From contig BROE01000006.1 of assembly GCA_036571765.1 (NCBI GenBank), positions 16,104,868 through 16,168,867 on the forward strand: 64,000 nt of DNA, written 5' to 3'. Positions 10,418 to 24,500 of this stretch are shown in pieces. This DNA is from Plecoglossus altivelis (Eukaryota; Chordata; Actinopteri; Osmeriformes; Plecoglossidae). Position 1 is the stretch's first letter. Each line of letters begins with the position of its first letter. The position numbers and the translations under genes are program-made. Below the pieces are notes generated by a model. That model was not told where the DNA came from. It ran no database searches and worked only from the letters and a program-made list of their open reading frames with translations.

Positions 10418-13400
10418 GCATGCACACACTCTACCTATTTATCTTTTTTCTTCGAGATCAATAATGTGTTATTTCAAACACAGTAACAACTTCCAAATAT
10501 CTAGCACACAAAACCAGGCCAGTGTTGCTTGTATCAACCATGATAACCAGCCATGACAATATGTCTAATCATCATGGGAAGTCCCAGAATTATAAAAGCA
10601 TACATTAAAATATCATCAGTTTATCATCAAAATCTCACAGGTACTCATCAACCTTATTTTCTCACATGGATGCAGAAGCATGAGTAGAAAGTAATGTTTA
10701 CAAATTACGTATTTTCTCAGTTTCTCATACACGTCTTGATCCTCTCCTTAAGCACGTTCTTTGTATATGTTCTCAGTATATGTAGTGTGAGTACACTCAG
10801 CTACATATTCATTGTGCAGTTAAACTCCTTAACAGTCACACTGCTTGTTGTTGCTAAGATAGAAACTCTTCAGAATCTCCTCACAAATCGTGGCTGCAAA
10901 CAAGTTTTTGTTTTGAGTGACACAATGAATGTCTGTGTGTGTGATTATGGTTTTATCCGTTGTTCTGTTTCAACTGAGCCCTGCCTTCTATGGCTATTGA
11001 AAAACACCAAACACACCATATTTAGCGTTAAAAGGATATTGTTGTCCTCTTTTTTGTCAATCTAGTATGTACCCTCCTCCCATTCTTTCTTTGTCATGCC
11101 TGGACAGAGATCCAGGGGCTGGAGGCCTGTGGCTAAGGGCAAGATCAGCACCTCATTTAAGACATGCATGCGGAGGTCTGGGAGTCTTAACTGGAATCTG
11201 TTCAGTTCAGCAAAGTAAAGCAAACAACCTTGTTTATCTACCCGAATCTGCCAAGTTTACAATAATAGCATGGGAGGAGGGGGTTGGTTAAGTAAAGAGA
11301 GAGAGAAAGAGGGAGCAAGAGGAGAAGAGTTGCAGAAAAAGGGATCACAGGGACCAGCAGAAGGCAAGAAAGAACAGAGAGAAGAAAATAAACATAGAAA
11401 GAAGCCCATAGTAAAATGCAGACTCAAAATCTAGTATCAGGTTAAAATTAATACTACTTATTCTGCTCACTGATTACTGTAAGAGAAGGACAGGTCACAG
11501 GCATTTGCACACACACACACACACACAATGCAGGCATGTGCTGAACTGAGTGCTGATGTAGTGATCCTGGTCTCGCACACGTCTCTCAGAGCTACTTGAG
11601 CTTCCAACAGCACTGCAGATACAGGGGAGTCCTTGCCACAAAAGGGTTATCAAGAGACGCTTTTATTCACGTGTGTGTGTCTCTCTTGGTCTTCTGCAAG
11701 CTGTGTATGAATGTGTGTGTGTCCCTGAATGTATGCAGGTGTGTATGTGTGCATCAGAGAGATATAACTCACGGAATGTGAGCACGAGGTGCCATAGGGA
11801 GGGTACTTTGATTGCTGAAGAGGAGATTTCTGGTTCACTACCCCCCTCTTCTCCTCTCTTCTCTTCCCCCCCTCACCTCCTCCACTCCTCCCATCTCGTC
11901 ACTATTCCCCATTGCTCTCTGTCCAAGGATGAAATAAATAAAATCAGATTCCGACTCACTTGTTCCTTTTTGCTCCTTCCACTGATTTCGCAGCTGACTC
12001 ATCTTATGGCTGGCTGAATGAGTGGGCCAGGAGAGACAAGAAACCAAGTAAATCAACCCTGCACTTGACACTTGAGGTGTAAACCTTTACTTTGATAAGT
12101 TCACTAAGCATTCACTTTTTTCAACACAATGCTTAGCCCGCTGACTGGGGTGACCACGGCAGTCTTTTCAAACATGCCTTGTAGTGGCATAGGACATCTG
12201 ATTCAAAACAAAAAAAAGATTTTCCTTCTTGTAAATACTTGATAAGCGATTCTGAATACAGATGAAGTTCCTTTCATGTTTCCTTCTAACAAATTCATTA
12301 AATTGCATCTTAGTAAGTAGTGTGAGTCTGATGAACTCAATGTCTTCAAGAATATGAAGACCTGTTTATTTTCACAGCTTAATTCATAACCAACTAAATG
12401 CACAGTTTGAGCCGCTCTCCAATGGTGTGCGTGAGAGAGGGAACGGTGACCTCACACTAGCAAAACTATGTTTGCCTCTTAACAGACTGCAGTAGCAGAT
12501 CACTGCCTGTGTTCTCTTTAATCTAACATACTGTTACAACAAAGGCCACATTGTTTTATCCTTCTTCTTAATGTGACATTATGAAGAAAATGGGAATAAG
12601 TCAAAATGGGGTTGTCAGCGCTGCTCATTACTGTGAGAAAGACATTGCAGAGCAGTCACATCAATGTGTATCGCTTTAAACGAGAGGTACAGTCTCCGGA
12701 GAGTCTCCTGAAGCTAATTAGCAGTATGAAGGTAAAGGAGACTAGATTTTTTCAACTCAGGTATGTAAAAATACCTACAAGCTCTTGAGCTTGCATAAAA
12801 AGTTCAAAGACTTTTTACTTTAAATAGCATGTAATGAACACCCACCCCCACATACCATGTCTCTCTTAATGACAGCGAGAAACACAGAGTACTGGTACGG
12901 TCTGCTACATCTTCCAGTAACTTCCATCCCTCTCTCCTCCTCTTCACCATATTCACGTCTTCATTTTCTCTCATGGTTCCATTTTCTTCTGCCTCCCTTC
13001 CATCCTCTCCTTTACCTATCCTATTTACAACCACTCCATAACATCTAAAACACAACCACCCACTGGTTTCAAATGTGTGTTTTTGAAATGGAAAAGCATT
13101 TCACCTGACTTATAGCACCACGGTTACCTTATATGACAGACAGGGCAGCATGATGTTAATGCTCACATACATTTACCCCCTCATCATCCTCATATTAACT
13201 ATATCCATAACTACAATGACCAGATATCACAGAGGACACAAAAACTCGTGCAGATCCAGACTGGTAAACCTGGCAACAGCCCCAAGGACTGTTGTAAATT
13301 CAGTAAGATTGCTTTTTTCTGATGTTGAGCCATCAGCATATTTTAAAATACACTGTCATCTCCTTCATCGACCATTACAGTAGAAAGACTTCATCCTTCC

Positions 13401-16400
13401 TACTGCCTGACGGGTTGCTTTTCAACTGGGACTGGCTCAATGGAAAACCCGAGGCTTGCAAGAAACTCCCACCCAATCACAGACTGATGACTGGCACGCC
13501 GACCCCTGAGAAAGAGCGATGAGAAAGGAAGAGGAGACTAGAGTGAGAGAGTGGGTGAGAGATGGATTGAGTGTGAAATGCAGAAAAAAAGATCGAGAGG
13601 CCTGGAGAGAAAGAAAGATGGAGGATAAGAATGAAATGGCGAGAGCAGAGAGACAGACCAGCGGGAGAGATATTGTTGCTCAGAAATTGCATTACAGCAA
13701 AGTGTAATACAGCAATAGTAATAAGTTTGGGGAATACATTTTCTCTGAATGTTTCAAAAACACCCTCAGAAAAAGCTAGGCACCTATTTCACCACTCTCT
13801 GAACATTCCAAATGCTATCAGGAAAGACTGACAAGTTTTATTTTTTATCAGTGCCAATTTACATGGTCATCTACTTCTATGAATTACAAATAATGGTCAA
13901 ATACATTTCAATATAATTTCTCAGTTGAATTTTCAGTCCTTACACTTGAGTGAAATAAATTATTGGGCTCTTTCCAGCATGGAAAAGGTGCTGGAAGTCA
14001 GAGTGAGATTCTTTTTTGTCATTAACTCATGATATCTATGGCCTTTTGGAAGTAATGGAGAGAAAGAACCTTCAAAGAAAAGAATCCCTTGAGCTGCTTT
14101 ACACCCCCAAATTGATGGGGCTTGGCACAATTGTCTTCTAACAGCCATGTACTGGTGAGAGGGTTACTTTCAAGTGATCTCCTTCTGAAACAGCTCAATT
14201 TAATAGAATACTAACGCAACACTAGCCTGCAACGCTGTTCAATTTGATTACACAGTTCAGAAAGACTGCAGACTTTGATAAAGGTTTATTTTGTCGGAGA
14301 GCTTGAAATAATAACCCTCTTCTAAAACTCTACAGCCTCCAGGCCCCAGCTTTAATAACGTTATGGGAGAGATGAGAGTGGTGTATCACCCAGGCGGGTG
14401 ACTACACGCTTAGATGAGCAGTCCTTGATCTGACACTGTTAGCAAAAATGGTCTCGTCTTGGGTTCCATACAAATTCTCTGGGTGTCCCCTTGGAAGATG
14501 AACTCCACCAAAATTACAGCATTATTTTGTTCTTGGCAGTGCATTTAATTGAAAAAAAATATTTCTAGCTAGAACCTTTGTTTAATTAAATGGCTGTACT
14601 TGGGGCAAAATAAGGATTCTCAGAAAATATATAGTAAAAAAACAACAGAGAAACCATTCAAGGTCTAGCAATGTCTTTATTGATAGTGTTCGCTGTAGCC
14701 CAACAATAGTGTTTGATTTGAAAAAGTCACTGCTGAAGCACCTGACTTGAGGCAGCTGGGACAGTTTGTGTTGTCATGCTAGCAGGCTTCTCCATCATCC
14801 CATACATTGTCCATTGATTTCATCTTATAAGTCACACACTTGCTATGATAAAACATTATTCAATGATGATGGTGGTGAACACTGCCGCTTTTTAGCTAGT
14901 AAATAACTTCCAAATATTGCTAATGAACTTGATCTTATAGAAGGTCCATAATACAACAATCCTGAAAGAACACACACAGAGAGGTTGTGTTTTACAAGCA
15001 GCTGCAATAAAGTAGATTGACAAGAAGAGAATGAGGGCAATGTTATGGGGTTGATCATTAAGAAAGCTTGCGTTTTCCTGGGCACGGATGCCCCATGAAA
15101 AGTAAATGGAATGAAGATTGGGCTGTGTATGAATTATTTAGATATACTGGGCAGAGGCCTTGCAGGTGCTGCATGTTTAATGAGCGAGTGGGCAGGAGAC
15201 AGAACAGACAAGCAACCTGCAATTACGTATATAGGACAACTGGGCAACCACTTGAAAGCTATTTTACGACCAAGAAGGGAGAGACATATAAGCATTAAAA
15301 TAAACATACTTATCTTTCAGTTAGAAGGGATCTCCTTACACTTTGTTCAACAGAGCAGAGGACAACAAGTAGAAGAAGGGGAGCTTGAAGGAGAAGAGAG
15401 GAAAAATAGTCAACTGTTCTGGTTTACATTCCACCATTAGAAACTTCCAATCACGTCACATCTGGACCCACAACGTGTGACAGACATTGAGCAAAAGCCT
15501 TATCCAGCAACTTAAGGCTTTAGCAATTTTATTCCTTCAACACGCAACATAATCACAGCTTGAACAGCAAGTACTTACAAATCAAATGAGTATTTTCATT
15601 TTCCTTGTGTATTTAATAGAAATCATGTTATTCAACTTCAAACTACCATTTGCAAGGTCCTCTGTGACACAGAAGATTATTTTTCCTCCTGTAGTACTTC
15701 ACTGACCATTTCATGAAATACGTTTGTTTTGTCATTTGTCTTTACACATTTCAAGGTCATCAGAAATATAAAGCATTTCACACCTGTAACTTGACATCCA
15801 CTCATTATCATGGAGGAGTCTCGTGGCTGTCACAGACAGGCTTGAAGGTTCAGTAGGACAAATACCTGATCACATCTCTTCAGCACGAGCAAAAGTCACT
15901 GCCGTCCTTAACAGTTCTCTAGCATCAAGCAATGGTATTCATTAGGGAGCTATTAGAAGGCTTTACACATGCAACACCCTTATTCTGCCTCATCTATGCA
16001 GGAAAACAACATACAGAGGTTTCTTGCAGACTAAAAAACGTCTGCATGCATGCTCTCTGTTCTCCGCCCATCTGCCTAGCCTTTCGTAGCTTCTCCCCCT
16101 AAGCCCATCACCCTGGTCTCCTCAGCATCTGCCTGTCTCCTTTGCACCACCCCCCATCCCACCAGACCCAGGAAGCCCTGGCAAGGCCCAGGAGGAGGCT
16201 GCCCCCCCTCACTGCGTCACGGACCTTCAGTGTTCTGACCCCCTGGTGGAACAGCATGAAATGTGTCCAAAAACATTGCTCTGAGCCAAGGTAGTGCTAT
16301 GTGCTCACTGCCTCTTGCAGATTCCTCCCCAGGAGGACAAAGAACAGAATCTAGGCAGGTTAGGAAAGAAGAAGAAAGAAGAAGTGCTCTTGTTGAACAG

Positions 16401-18700
16401 CCAAGGTCTGTGCTGTTGGCTCGTTCAGAAGTGGGGGAATGAGTTTGATATGATGCAGGAAATACACCAAGGAAGTCTAACTTTGAAATGTACATACCCT
16501 AAAAAACAATTACATATTGACATGTTAGAGGTTTCCTCTATCATCAACGCCTCCTTAATCACTGAGATTGTCTGGAGACAGTGCTGGGAATGTCATTAAT
16601 TGAAGACCATAGCCTTGTTCTATTCTCCAAGAGTAGCTTGTACACAATAGTGTCCACAAAAGCCTTGCTTGTTGCTAAAGAATGCTGTGGTAGACGTTTT
16701 CTTACAGGGTGCCACTCAGTCTCTAGATCCAGCAAAAGAGCTCCAGACCATCAAGACTACCTAGCTTAATCTATCTATTTCTTTTTCATTCAATAATATG
16801 TAGCTATAGAATAGTAGTTTACCAAACTGAAAATTGTCTCTGATCTTCTACGTCGATGCTTTTTAATTTCCGTATACAAACGTGAAACAGGCATAGAGGT
16901 GTGCCAAATCTCCAATTAACTCCAATTAACAGAATCAGCAACAGTTATCAAAGGGCATTGCTCTATCGTGTAAGTAAGATGACCTGGGAGGATGAGAACA
17001 AGCTAAATGTGCACCAAGTCTGGGGCACATAACTTGTTTGACTTATTAACAAGCAATTTTGTTTTAAAAATACAAATACTTAAAGAGTAAAAACAAACAT
17101 CTAAAAGAAAAATAACTGTATGACTTTGAAGAGCTAGATGTTGACTGAGAGTCATCGGAATTTGTATTCCAGCAACAAAGATATGTTCCTGGACATATAA
17201 TCTGCTCTTGCTACTCAAATTGTTGAGTGACAAAACTACTCTGCTCTGCTCTGCATAGTTGTATGGTTTGTTTGTTTTTTGTTGCATGAATTGATATAAC
17301 TGTATGGACAGGCCAATTAAATTCCTACTTCGGTGACTAATTTTGGTGAGTATTTTAACGTTGTAAACGGGTGCTCTAACCAAATGTATTTGGACTCCTA
17401 ACAATGACCAGGTCTCTCACCCAGACACAGTAGATAGTTGGGAGCAAATTCTAAGAAAGCTGCTTTCCTTTACCAGAACACTGATAGCTCCTCCTCCTTC
17501 CCCCGGGGGTCATGACCTGCTGCACAATTCCCTTCATACCCAATGATCAAATGTGGAACATCCAATCAGACAACATCTTGATCCTTATCATCATGTGACT
17601 TCAAGAGCAAACTGTAAGTCACAAATGTGATGTGAGACCCATCAAGCTAAGTGGCTTATGAACTAAGACAAAAGTTGGGCCTCTGAGATAATATTTCAGT
17701 AGGGCTCCCCATACTTGATTGCAGCATCTGGGGATCAGTTTTCTGTCATTCTTCTCTTGTCTTGTGGTTAACTCCATAGTGTCAGTATAATTTGAACAGC
17801 TGTTTAGTGAACATGCTTGCGTCAAGATCAGTACTCAGTCTTCCATTTGGGCATGAGTGAACCAACATTTTATTTGATTTGACATCTTTAGTACATACTC
17901 CCGTACTGATTTTATGTCCATGGAAGGTAGGAGAATATGACCTTATTAACAAACATGCTAGTCTTGGTTTGGAAGCGGTAAGTCATCATTGGACTAGGTA
18001 GAAGACCTGGGGGAATACACTAATCAGACAAGGAATTGCAACCTGGTTGTCTTCCTTTCTTTCTTGTTAGCAAAAGATTAAAAGAAATAAAAGTATGAAA
18101 TCTACTACTAAGTGTCACCGATTATGATCAGCAACCTAAGGTTGATACAGATTTTATGTCCAACTTTCCACGCACAAGGAATAGACAGCTTCCTTCTCCA
18201 TCCAGCAAAAATCCCTCCAGCATTTTCCTCTCAAACTGAGATGGAAACGGAAACCAGAAATATCTCTGTTGACCCTCCTTTCTGTTGAGAAAGTGCCCGA
18301 ATTTAGGTAATTTCTTAACTTAAGATGGGTTTGCGCATGTTTGTGTGGTATCTTCAAAGGTCAGAGGGCCAACTGATAGAGTGTGACATGGTCGCAGGGG
18401 TAGCAGGACACAGTGAGAGTTCATTCCTGAAAGCCTTAAATTGGCAAGTCCAAATGGCCGATGCAAGTCATCGAATTACATGGTCATTTTGAATGATCCA
18501 ATTCCCTGATGGACAGAGAGACAGGTGGTGGCCATAGAGCTCCATGAAAGCCTTGTCTGATCAGCTCTGTCATCAGAGTACAAAAGTACAGAGAGGAGAG
18601 GAAGACACTTTCAGTGCCAAATGTTTTTGTGATGAACAACTGTGTTGTCAGACGGCTGTGTTGTTGGTAAACAAACATTCTGACCCCTGTGGATGACTTG
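8286..18700. other. intergenic, no gene recognised
   Basis: About 10 kb without any recognisable protein or RNA gene. Open frames are short and lack family motifs. Contents seen: AT-rich unique-looking DNA, a (CA)n tract at about 10396-10420, purine-rich stretches at 11296-11400 and 13500-13670, a short (CA)n at 11510-11527 and GT-rich DNA at 11670-11760. Conserved non-coding elements cannot be judged without alignment. Confidence 0.6.
10396..10420. repeat. (CA)n microsatellite
   Basis: About eleven CA dinucleotides followed by a CA-rich tail. Confidence 0.9.
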
Positions 18701-18705
18701 AGTAA

Positions 18706-19205
18706 TTAAATTTAGCCACTAGGTAGCGCTGTTTCTGATGTGGTCTGTTGTTTGCCTACGTTTGTACAACCTCTAAGGAAAAATCCTGGTTAGCATAAAG
18801 AATTGTGACAGCCACTCTGTGAAGCTGCAGATCAGAGTTATCAAACTCCATCCTTCTGGCAATTATTTATAGAAGCATTATCTGTAAGTAAAATCGATAA
18901 GAACTTACCTTTCAATTCATTGTGACATTTTAAATGGATAATCGTTTATGTGATTGATTTATGTATTTTCTTCATTGTTGCAAGCTTGGAGATATCTGTC
19001 CTATGTTATTGATTTTGCCGTGTTTGGGGAAATGTTTTGTATACAGCAGCATATTTCTGAGTTTCTGACAATACATGCAGCGCTATTAGTGAGAATTAAG
19101 CTTAGTATTCCTCATACTCATGGTTGTTTCCTTATTTATTTCAGTTTTACTTATTTCCTAACACTGCATCTACAAACTGGTGGCAATAAATAAACATTGA
19201 ATTCC
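18706..19205 (+). repeat. 5' LTR of the BEL/Pao element
   Basis: This block can be aligned by eye with the block at 26.94-27.37 kb. Shared words include TTTAGCC-CTAGGT, CTGTTGTTT, GTGACAGCC, TGTGAAGCTGCAGATCAG, AATTATTT-TAGAAGCAT, CTTGGAGATATCTGTC and GCAGCATATTTCTGAGTTT. The copies differ by many substitutions and an indel of more than 50 nt near the 3' side, so the insertion is old. Ends are approximate. Confidence 0.75.
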
Positions 19206-19329
19206 TCAGTGACTGAAAGGACTTTACCTATCTGTTAAGTATAAGAAGGGACTCTTTTGCAAGGGCAAAATAGTAAAAAAGACATTCTCAACGGTGATTG
19301 CAACCTCTAGTGGACAAGATATCCAGCCT

Positions 19330-20640
19330 GCTCTACACGTCTGTACTGTACATATCCAAGCAAGATGTCAGCTTCAGTACATAGGAGCCTTGTAACCAGG
19401 TCAGAGTGCTCATGTTCATCTGTGCCATTCAGACGCTCCTGCAAATCTGCAGCAAGCTTGGCTGCATTAGAATCCTGCACTAAGGCTGGAACAGCATTAG
19501 CAAAAGCATCATATACACAGAGAAATTGAAGTGAGAGTGAAGAAGGTCCAGCTGTAAGTGTAGGAGACAAAGCCTTGAAGACACATTAGAGGCTCTCCAG
19601 AAGAAGAAAGAGGTGAAGGCTGTGGAAGTGATGAAGCTTGGGTCAAGACGGAGGCTGAGGTTTATGTCTTAGAGACATAGCATTGGATAAAGCTGATACG
19701 GCACAACTGCCAGGGGTCGATGGCAATGAAAACAAAGCTTATCCTGCTATTCAGAGTCAGCTGAGCATGTGAGAAGAATGAGGTCCGTCTATGTCAATCA
19801 TCCAGCTGCAGCCCTCAGGGTGGTTTGGCAATGGCTAGAGAAGTGCTATAGGACTGAGGAGGCTATGAAGACAGCCCTCTTCAAGCTTGAACACTTCCCC
19901 AAGATCTCTAAGAAAGACCCCAACGTCTGAGAGAGCTGGGCAACCTTCTCCTTGTGTTAGAGGCAGCCAAAGATGAAGGTTACTTACCCGATCTGTGTTA
20001 CCTGGACACTGCATGGGGCATCAAGCCTATTTTGGAGAAGCACCCCTTTAGCTTGCAGTAGAAGTGAATGTCACAGGGAACCAGATACAAAGAGGTGTAT
20101 GGTGTTAGCTTACCACCCTTCTTTTTCTTCTCCAGTTTAATTCGTCCAGAAGCTAAAATGAGGAATGACCCAAGCTTCATCACTTCCATTTCAGCACCTC
20201 CTAAAGGAGAGACATTCTCAACAAGAATGGCGAGAGCTCCAATCACAGTGCATAAGATAGAAGTGGACAATGCCATCCAAAATGAAGGAAGACCCTAACA
20301 AACAATGGCCTACTCACAAAAAGCCAAACCCTCTGTGAAAGTGTAGAGGCTTTAGGGAGAAACCTCTAGAAGAGAGGAAAACCTTCCTTAAAGAGAACTA
20401 TATATGCTTTAGGTGTGTCTCCTCAACAGCACACCAGGCGAAGAACTGTAAAATGGTCATCAAGTGCTCTGAGGGCGAAAGTGACAAGCATATTGCAGCT
20501 CTACATGCCAGTCCTGCCCCTTGGTCTCACAAATATGACATCAGCTCCCATACACAGCATAGCAGGGAGGAAGACGAGTCTACGTCCTCTCCAGTTGCCA
20601 CGTCCACCTGTACTGGTCTTTGGAGACAGTCCCCAGGGGA
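19330..20640 (+). pseudogene. BEL/Pao gag remnant
   Basis: Pieces in different + frames correspond to a BEL-family gag. A block at about 19756-19925 contains SAEHVRRMRSVYVNHPAAAL and KLEHFPKISKKDP. A later block at about 20330-20510 contains KPLEERKTFLKENYICFRC, then a CX2CX5HX4C zinc knuckle followed by a second knuckle in which one expected cysteine is glycine (KCSEGESDKH). Gag would form the particle shell and bind element RNA. Stops and frameshifts are present throughout. Confidence 0.8.
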
Positions 20641-23600
20641 GGTATTGCTCCAATAATTGTATGGTTAACATTTACCCAGAAGGTCATCCCGAGAAGAAAA
20701 GGAGAACATATGCCATTCTGGATGGCCAAAGTAACAAGTCTTTAGCTAGGTCAACCATCTTCAAGATTCAAGGTAGCCAACGACACCTCACCCTACACCC
20801 TCAAGATGCGTGCAGGTATCTTAGAGACTAGAGGCTGGAAAGCAAGAAGCTTCATTGTGGAATCATCTGATGAAAAGACCTACATACCTCTTCCCACACT
20901 TATCGAGTGCAGCAAGCTCCCAGACAATAGGACTGAAATAGGGATTTAACCAGATGTTACCAGGTACCACCCTCACCTCAAGTGTTTAGTCACCAAGATA
21001 CCTCCTCTGAAATCCCAGGCAGAGATCCTGCTACTTCTGGGGAGAGGCATCATTCAGGTGCACAAGGTGCTACAGCAGCGCAACCAGCCCCTGCACACTC
21101 CCTTCGCACAGCGCCTAGCCCTCAGCTGGGTGAGGATGGGAGATGTCTGTCTCAGAGGTGCACACAAGCCTTCACCAGTTAACGCCTTCAAGACAAACAT
21201 TCTGGAGAACAGACGCCTAGGCTTCATGAGTCCTTGTCTCAGCAGCTTCCATGTTAAGGAGAACTTCAGCCACATCCACCAACCTCAAAGTTCCAGCACC
21301 ATGTCCCTGAAGCAGAGATGCACGCCAGCTGACGCAGCAAGTCTCATGGGCGAGTGTCTTCTGCTACACAAAGGATGATGACAAACCAGCTTCCTCGTTG
21401 GAGGATCTCGCCTTCCTGAAGAAGATGGAAAAATTGTTCAATCAGAAAGGATCAAACAGCTTGGTTGCTCCGCTGCCTTTCTGTAGCCCATGGCAACGTC
21501 TTCCCAAGCACAGTGACTAGGCCAGTAATCGCCTCTCCTCACTCACATGCTTAAAAAACTTCCAGAGATGAAAGATCACTTCATTGAATTCATGTGCAAA
21601 ATTTTTGAGAACGGGGACGCTGAAATCGTTCCACCTCTACGAGCAGAAAAAAGAATGTTGGTATCTTGCAATCTTCAGGGTGTATCATCCACTAAAGCCT
21701 GGACAAATAAGAGTGGTATTTGACTCCAGCGCCTAGCACCATGGGTTATCGCTGAATGATGTTCTGCTTATTGGTCCCAATATGAACAACAGCCTGCTTG
21801 AGATATTTCTGCGGTTCAGAAAGGAACCAGTAGCTGTGACAGCAGATGTTCCATTGCTTTGTTGTCCATGAAGACTAGTGAAGACTACCTTAAATTCTTT
21901 TGATAATGCAACAACAACCTGAATGATAAAGTCGTGGAGTACAGGGTGCAGGTCCTCGTTTTTGGAAATAGCTCGTGTCCAGCAGTGGCCATCTATGGCC
22001 TCAAGAAAGCCGCCTTAGAGGGTGAGAAGGAATATGGGGCAGAGGCAAGACACTTCGTCGAGAGGAACTTTTACATCAACGAAGGTCTGGTACCCCTCCC
22101 CACAGAGAAGGAAGCCATCACTCGTCTTCAACACGCAAGAGATGTTGGCCCTCTCTAAATTGTGCTTGCACAAGATCACCTCTAACAAGGCAGAGGTCAT
22201 GAGAGCCTTTCCTTCAGACAACCTAGCTAAGGTTCTGAAGGATCTGAGTGTCGACTTCCCTCCCATGCAGAGAAGTCTCGGGTGAGCTGGGACATCGTAG
22301 AGGGCGTTTTAAGACATCAGGTGTCTTAAGTAGAAGCAATGGAACATCTGCTGTCACAACCATATACAAGACGTGGAGTCTTGTCTACGATCAACAGCCT
22401 GTTCGACCAGCTTGGAATTGCTGCTCCAGGAAGCATTCGAGGAATGCTAGATGGCGGCAAGATGTCGGCGCGTTCGGACGCAGCGGCTACTCCGGAGCCC
22501 GAAGACGGTGCTTTTATGTCGTTTAATGTCGTCTGTTCGTCTACAAACAATGCTTATCCGACGCTGATTCATCGGGAGTTCACTCCCAGATACATTTATG
22601 ATCGTCAAAGCCTTTTAGACATCGAAAAAACATACAAACAAAAACTCCTGCCGGCGGCTAGCGAGAAACTACGGGGCCTTTGTTTACTTCTAGAGCCGAA
22701 CCTCGAGACCGCGGCCTCGCCTACTGATGCTACCCGCACAAGGCGGCGTCGCAAGCGGTGCGAGAGAGGACAAAAGCGCGGTAAGCGCGGAGGTATACGA
22801 GCTAGGTTGAGGGCTTACCCCACAAGACCGGCTCTTCCATCACTCATGCTCTCTAACGTTCGCTCTCTGGAAAACAAACTGGACCTAATTCAACTCAGCC
22901 TATCTACCCAGCATGAGGCTAGGGACTGTTGTGCGTTTGTCTTCACTGAGACATGGCTAAACGACAACATCCCGGACTCCGCCATTCAACTGCACGGCTT
23001 AACCTGCTACCGAGCGGACAGAGATTCGTCACTGTCTGGAAAGACTCGCGGGGGCGGCTTGTGTGTTTATGTCAACAAAAAATGGTGTAACAATGCTGCG
23101 GTAATATCTAGATACTGCTCACCGCTGGTGGAGTTTATGATTGTGAAGTGTCGTCCGTTCTATCTGCCGAGGGAGTTCACGTCCATTGTTATNTCAACAG
23201 CTTCTTCCCCCAGGCTGTGAGAGCCCTGAACTCTTCCGGGCCTCTATGACTACCCACACAATAACTAAGACTATCAGAAAACTGGCACTAGTCACTCACC
23301 CACTGCACTTTTCATACACACTGCCGTGTGTACACAAACTGCACTAAAGACTCTGTAATAATATGTATCTATTCTTCGCACATGTACAATACTCTATGCA
23401 CATGCACATCGGTAAGTATTCGTACAGTTTGTATAGTTTGTATCCTGTTTAGTTTATGTATAGGAGAAATGTTATATTTATTTTAAATTGTTTGTTGTTA
23501 GACTGTACTGTTAAATGTCTGTACTTATGTAGCACCGTGGCTCTGTGAGACACGACATTTCGTTCCACTGTATGCACCCGCATGTAGCGGAATGACAATA

Positions 23601-24500
23601 AAGCACAACTTGAACTTGAACTTGAACTTGAAGGTCTCTACTCAGAGCTCTGCATGGGGGCTTGTGACCATCTCCCAGAAGAGAACCCTCAAAGATTAGA
23701 AGATGTGGAGAAACTCACTAAAGGAGCTTTAACTGGTCAAGATCTCTTGCACATACACCTCCACCTCTCTCAGATCAGACAAGAACACAAGAAAGAGATG
23801 TGCGTCTTCTGTGATGCATCCACGAACACAATTGCAGCTGTGGCTTACCTGAAGACAACTATTGTCAGAGGGAACGTGGATGCTGGCTTCATTTTGGAAA
23901 GGATAAGCCCGCTCCATGTCTTGAGATCACCGTTCCGAGACTGGAGCTGTGCGGTGCTGTTCTAGCTGTGGAAATAGCAGCAGCAGTCCTTGATGAGATC
24001 GATGTCCAACTCAATGTTGTCACATTCTACTCTGATAGTAAAGTGGTCCTGGGTTACATTCACAAGAACTCCATGTGATTCTACGTGTATGTGGATAACA
24101 GGGTGCAACGTATCAGGAGATCTACCTGCCCAGAGCAGTGGAGGCACATCAATGGAGGCCGTTCAGAGCGACAAGGATGTCTAAGAGTACCTAAACTACA
24201 AAGGGTGTTATTGGGTCTTCAACCCATCGCATTCCTCTCATATGGGAGGCAGCTGGGAGAGAATAATTGGCATCATCAGGCATCCTGGATTCCATGATGC
24301 TGAAGGTGGGCTCATCCAAGCTTAATCACAAAGTCCTTACTACGTTCATGGTGGAAGTCTCAGCCATTGTGAATGCTCGCCCATTTTTCCCTGTGTCGAT
24401 GGATCCGGACTGCCCACTAATTTTTACGCCTTTTCCTGGCAGAGATGGGAAAGTGAGAAAGGTTCAAGTCAAGATAGCAAGAGAGGGGTCCGTGTGACCA
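20640..24500 (+). pseudogene. BEL/Pao pol remnant (PR-RT-RNaseH-IN), interrupted
   Basis: The protease remnant shows AILDGQSNKSLA at about 20715. The RT region carries LVFGNSSCPAVAIYGLKKAA, then RHFVERNFYINEGLVPLPTE (about 21955-22115) and RRGVLSTINSLFDQLGIAAP (about 22370-22430), all typical of Pao-clade polymerases. RNase H shows CVFCDASTNTIAAVAYLKTT and VVTFYSDSKVVLGYIHKNSM (23.8-24.08 kb). The integrase end shows SAIVNARPFFPVSMDPDCPL (about 24.36-24.42 kb). Several frame changes and stops make it non-functional. The central piece 22452-23632 belongs to a nested LINE, not to pol. Confidence 0.8.
22452..23632 (+). mobile_element. L2-like non-LTR retrotransposon, internally deleted, nested in BEL/Pao
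   Basis: An open stretch from about 22450 to 23190 has a basic segment (around TRRRRKRCERGQKRGKRGG) followed by the start of an AP-type endonuclease: LMLSNVRSLENKLDLIQLSL, FTETWLNDNIPDSAIQLHG, then YRADRD and GGGLCVYVNKKWC. The reverse transcriptase is missing: sequence jumps at the single N (23193) to a typical 3' end (FFPQAVRALN-like, then UTR). The 3' tail is about four copies of CTTGAA ending at 23632, as expected for L2-type elements that end in short tandem repeats. Clade assignment is by recall; Jockey/Rex-type relatives are possible. Confidence 0.7.

Noticed and set aside
11067..11291. 74-codon + frame with GC-richer start
   Set aside because: No family motif, no splice context, composition random.
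16217..16495. 92-codon minus frame
   Set aside because: No recognisable domain, and a random + strand frame overlaps it.
19307..19570. Minus-strand 87-codon frame
   Set aside because: Shadow of the decayed BEL/Pao gag, which reads on the + strand.
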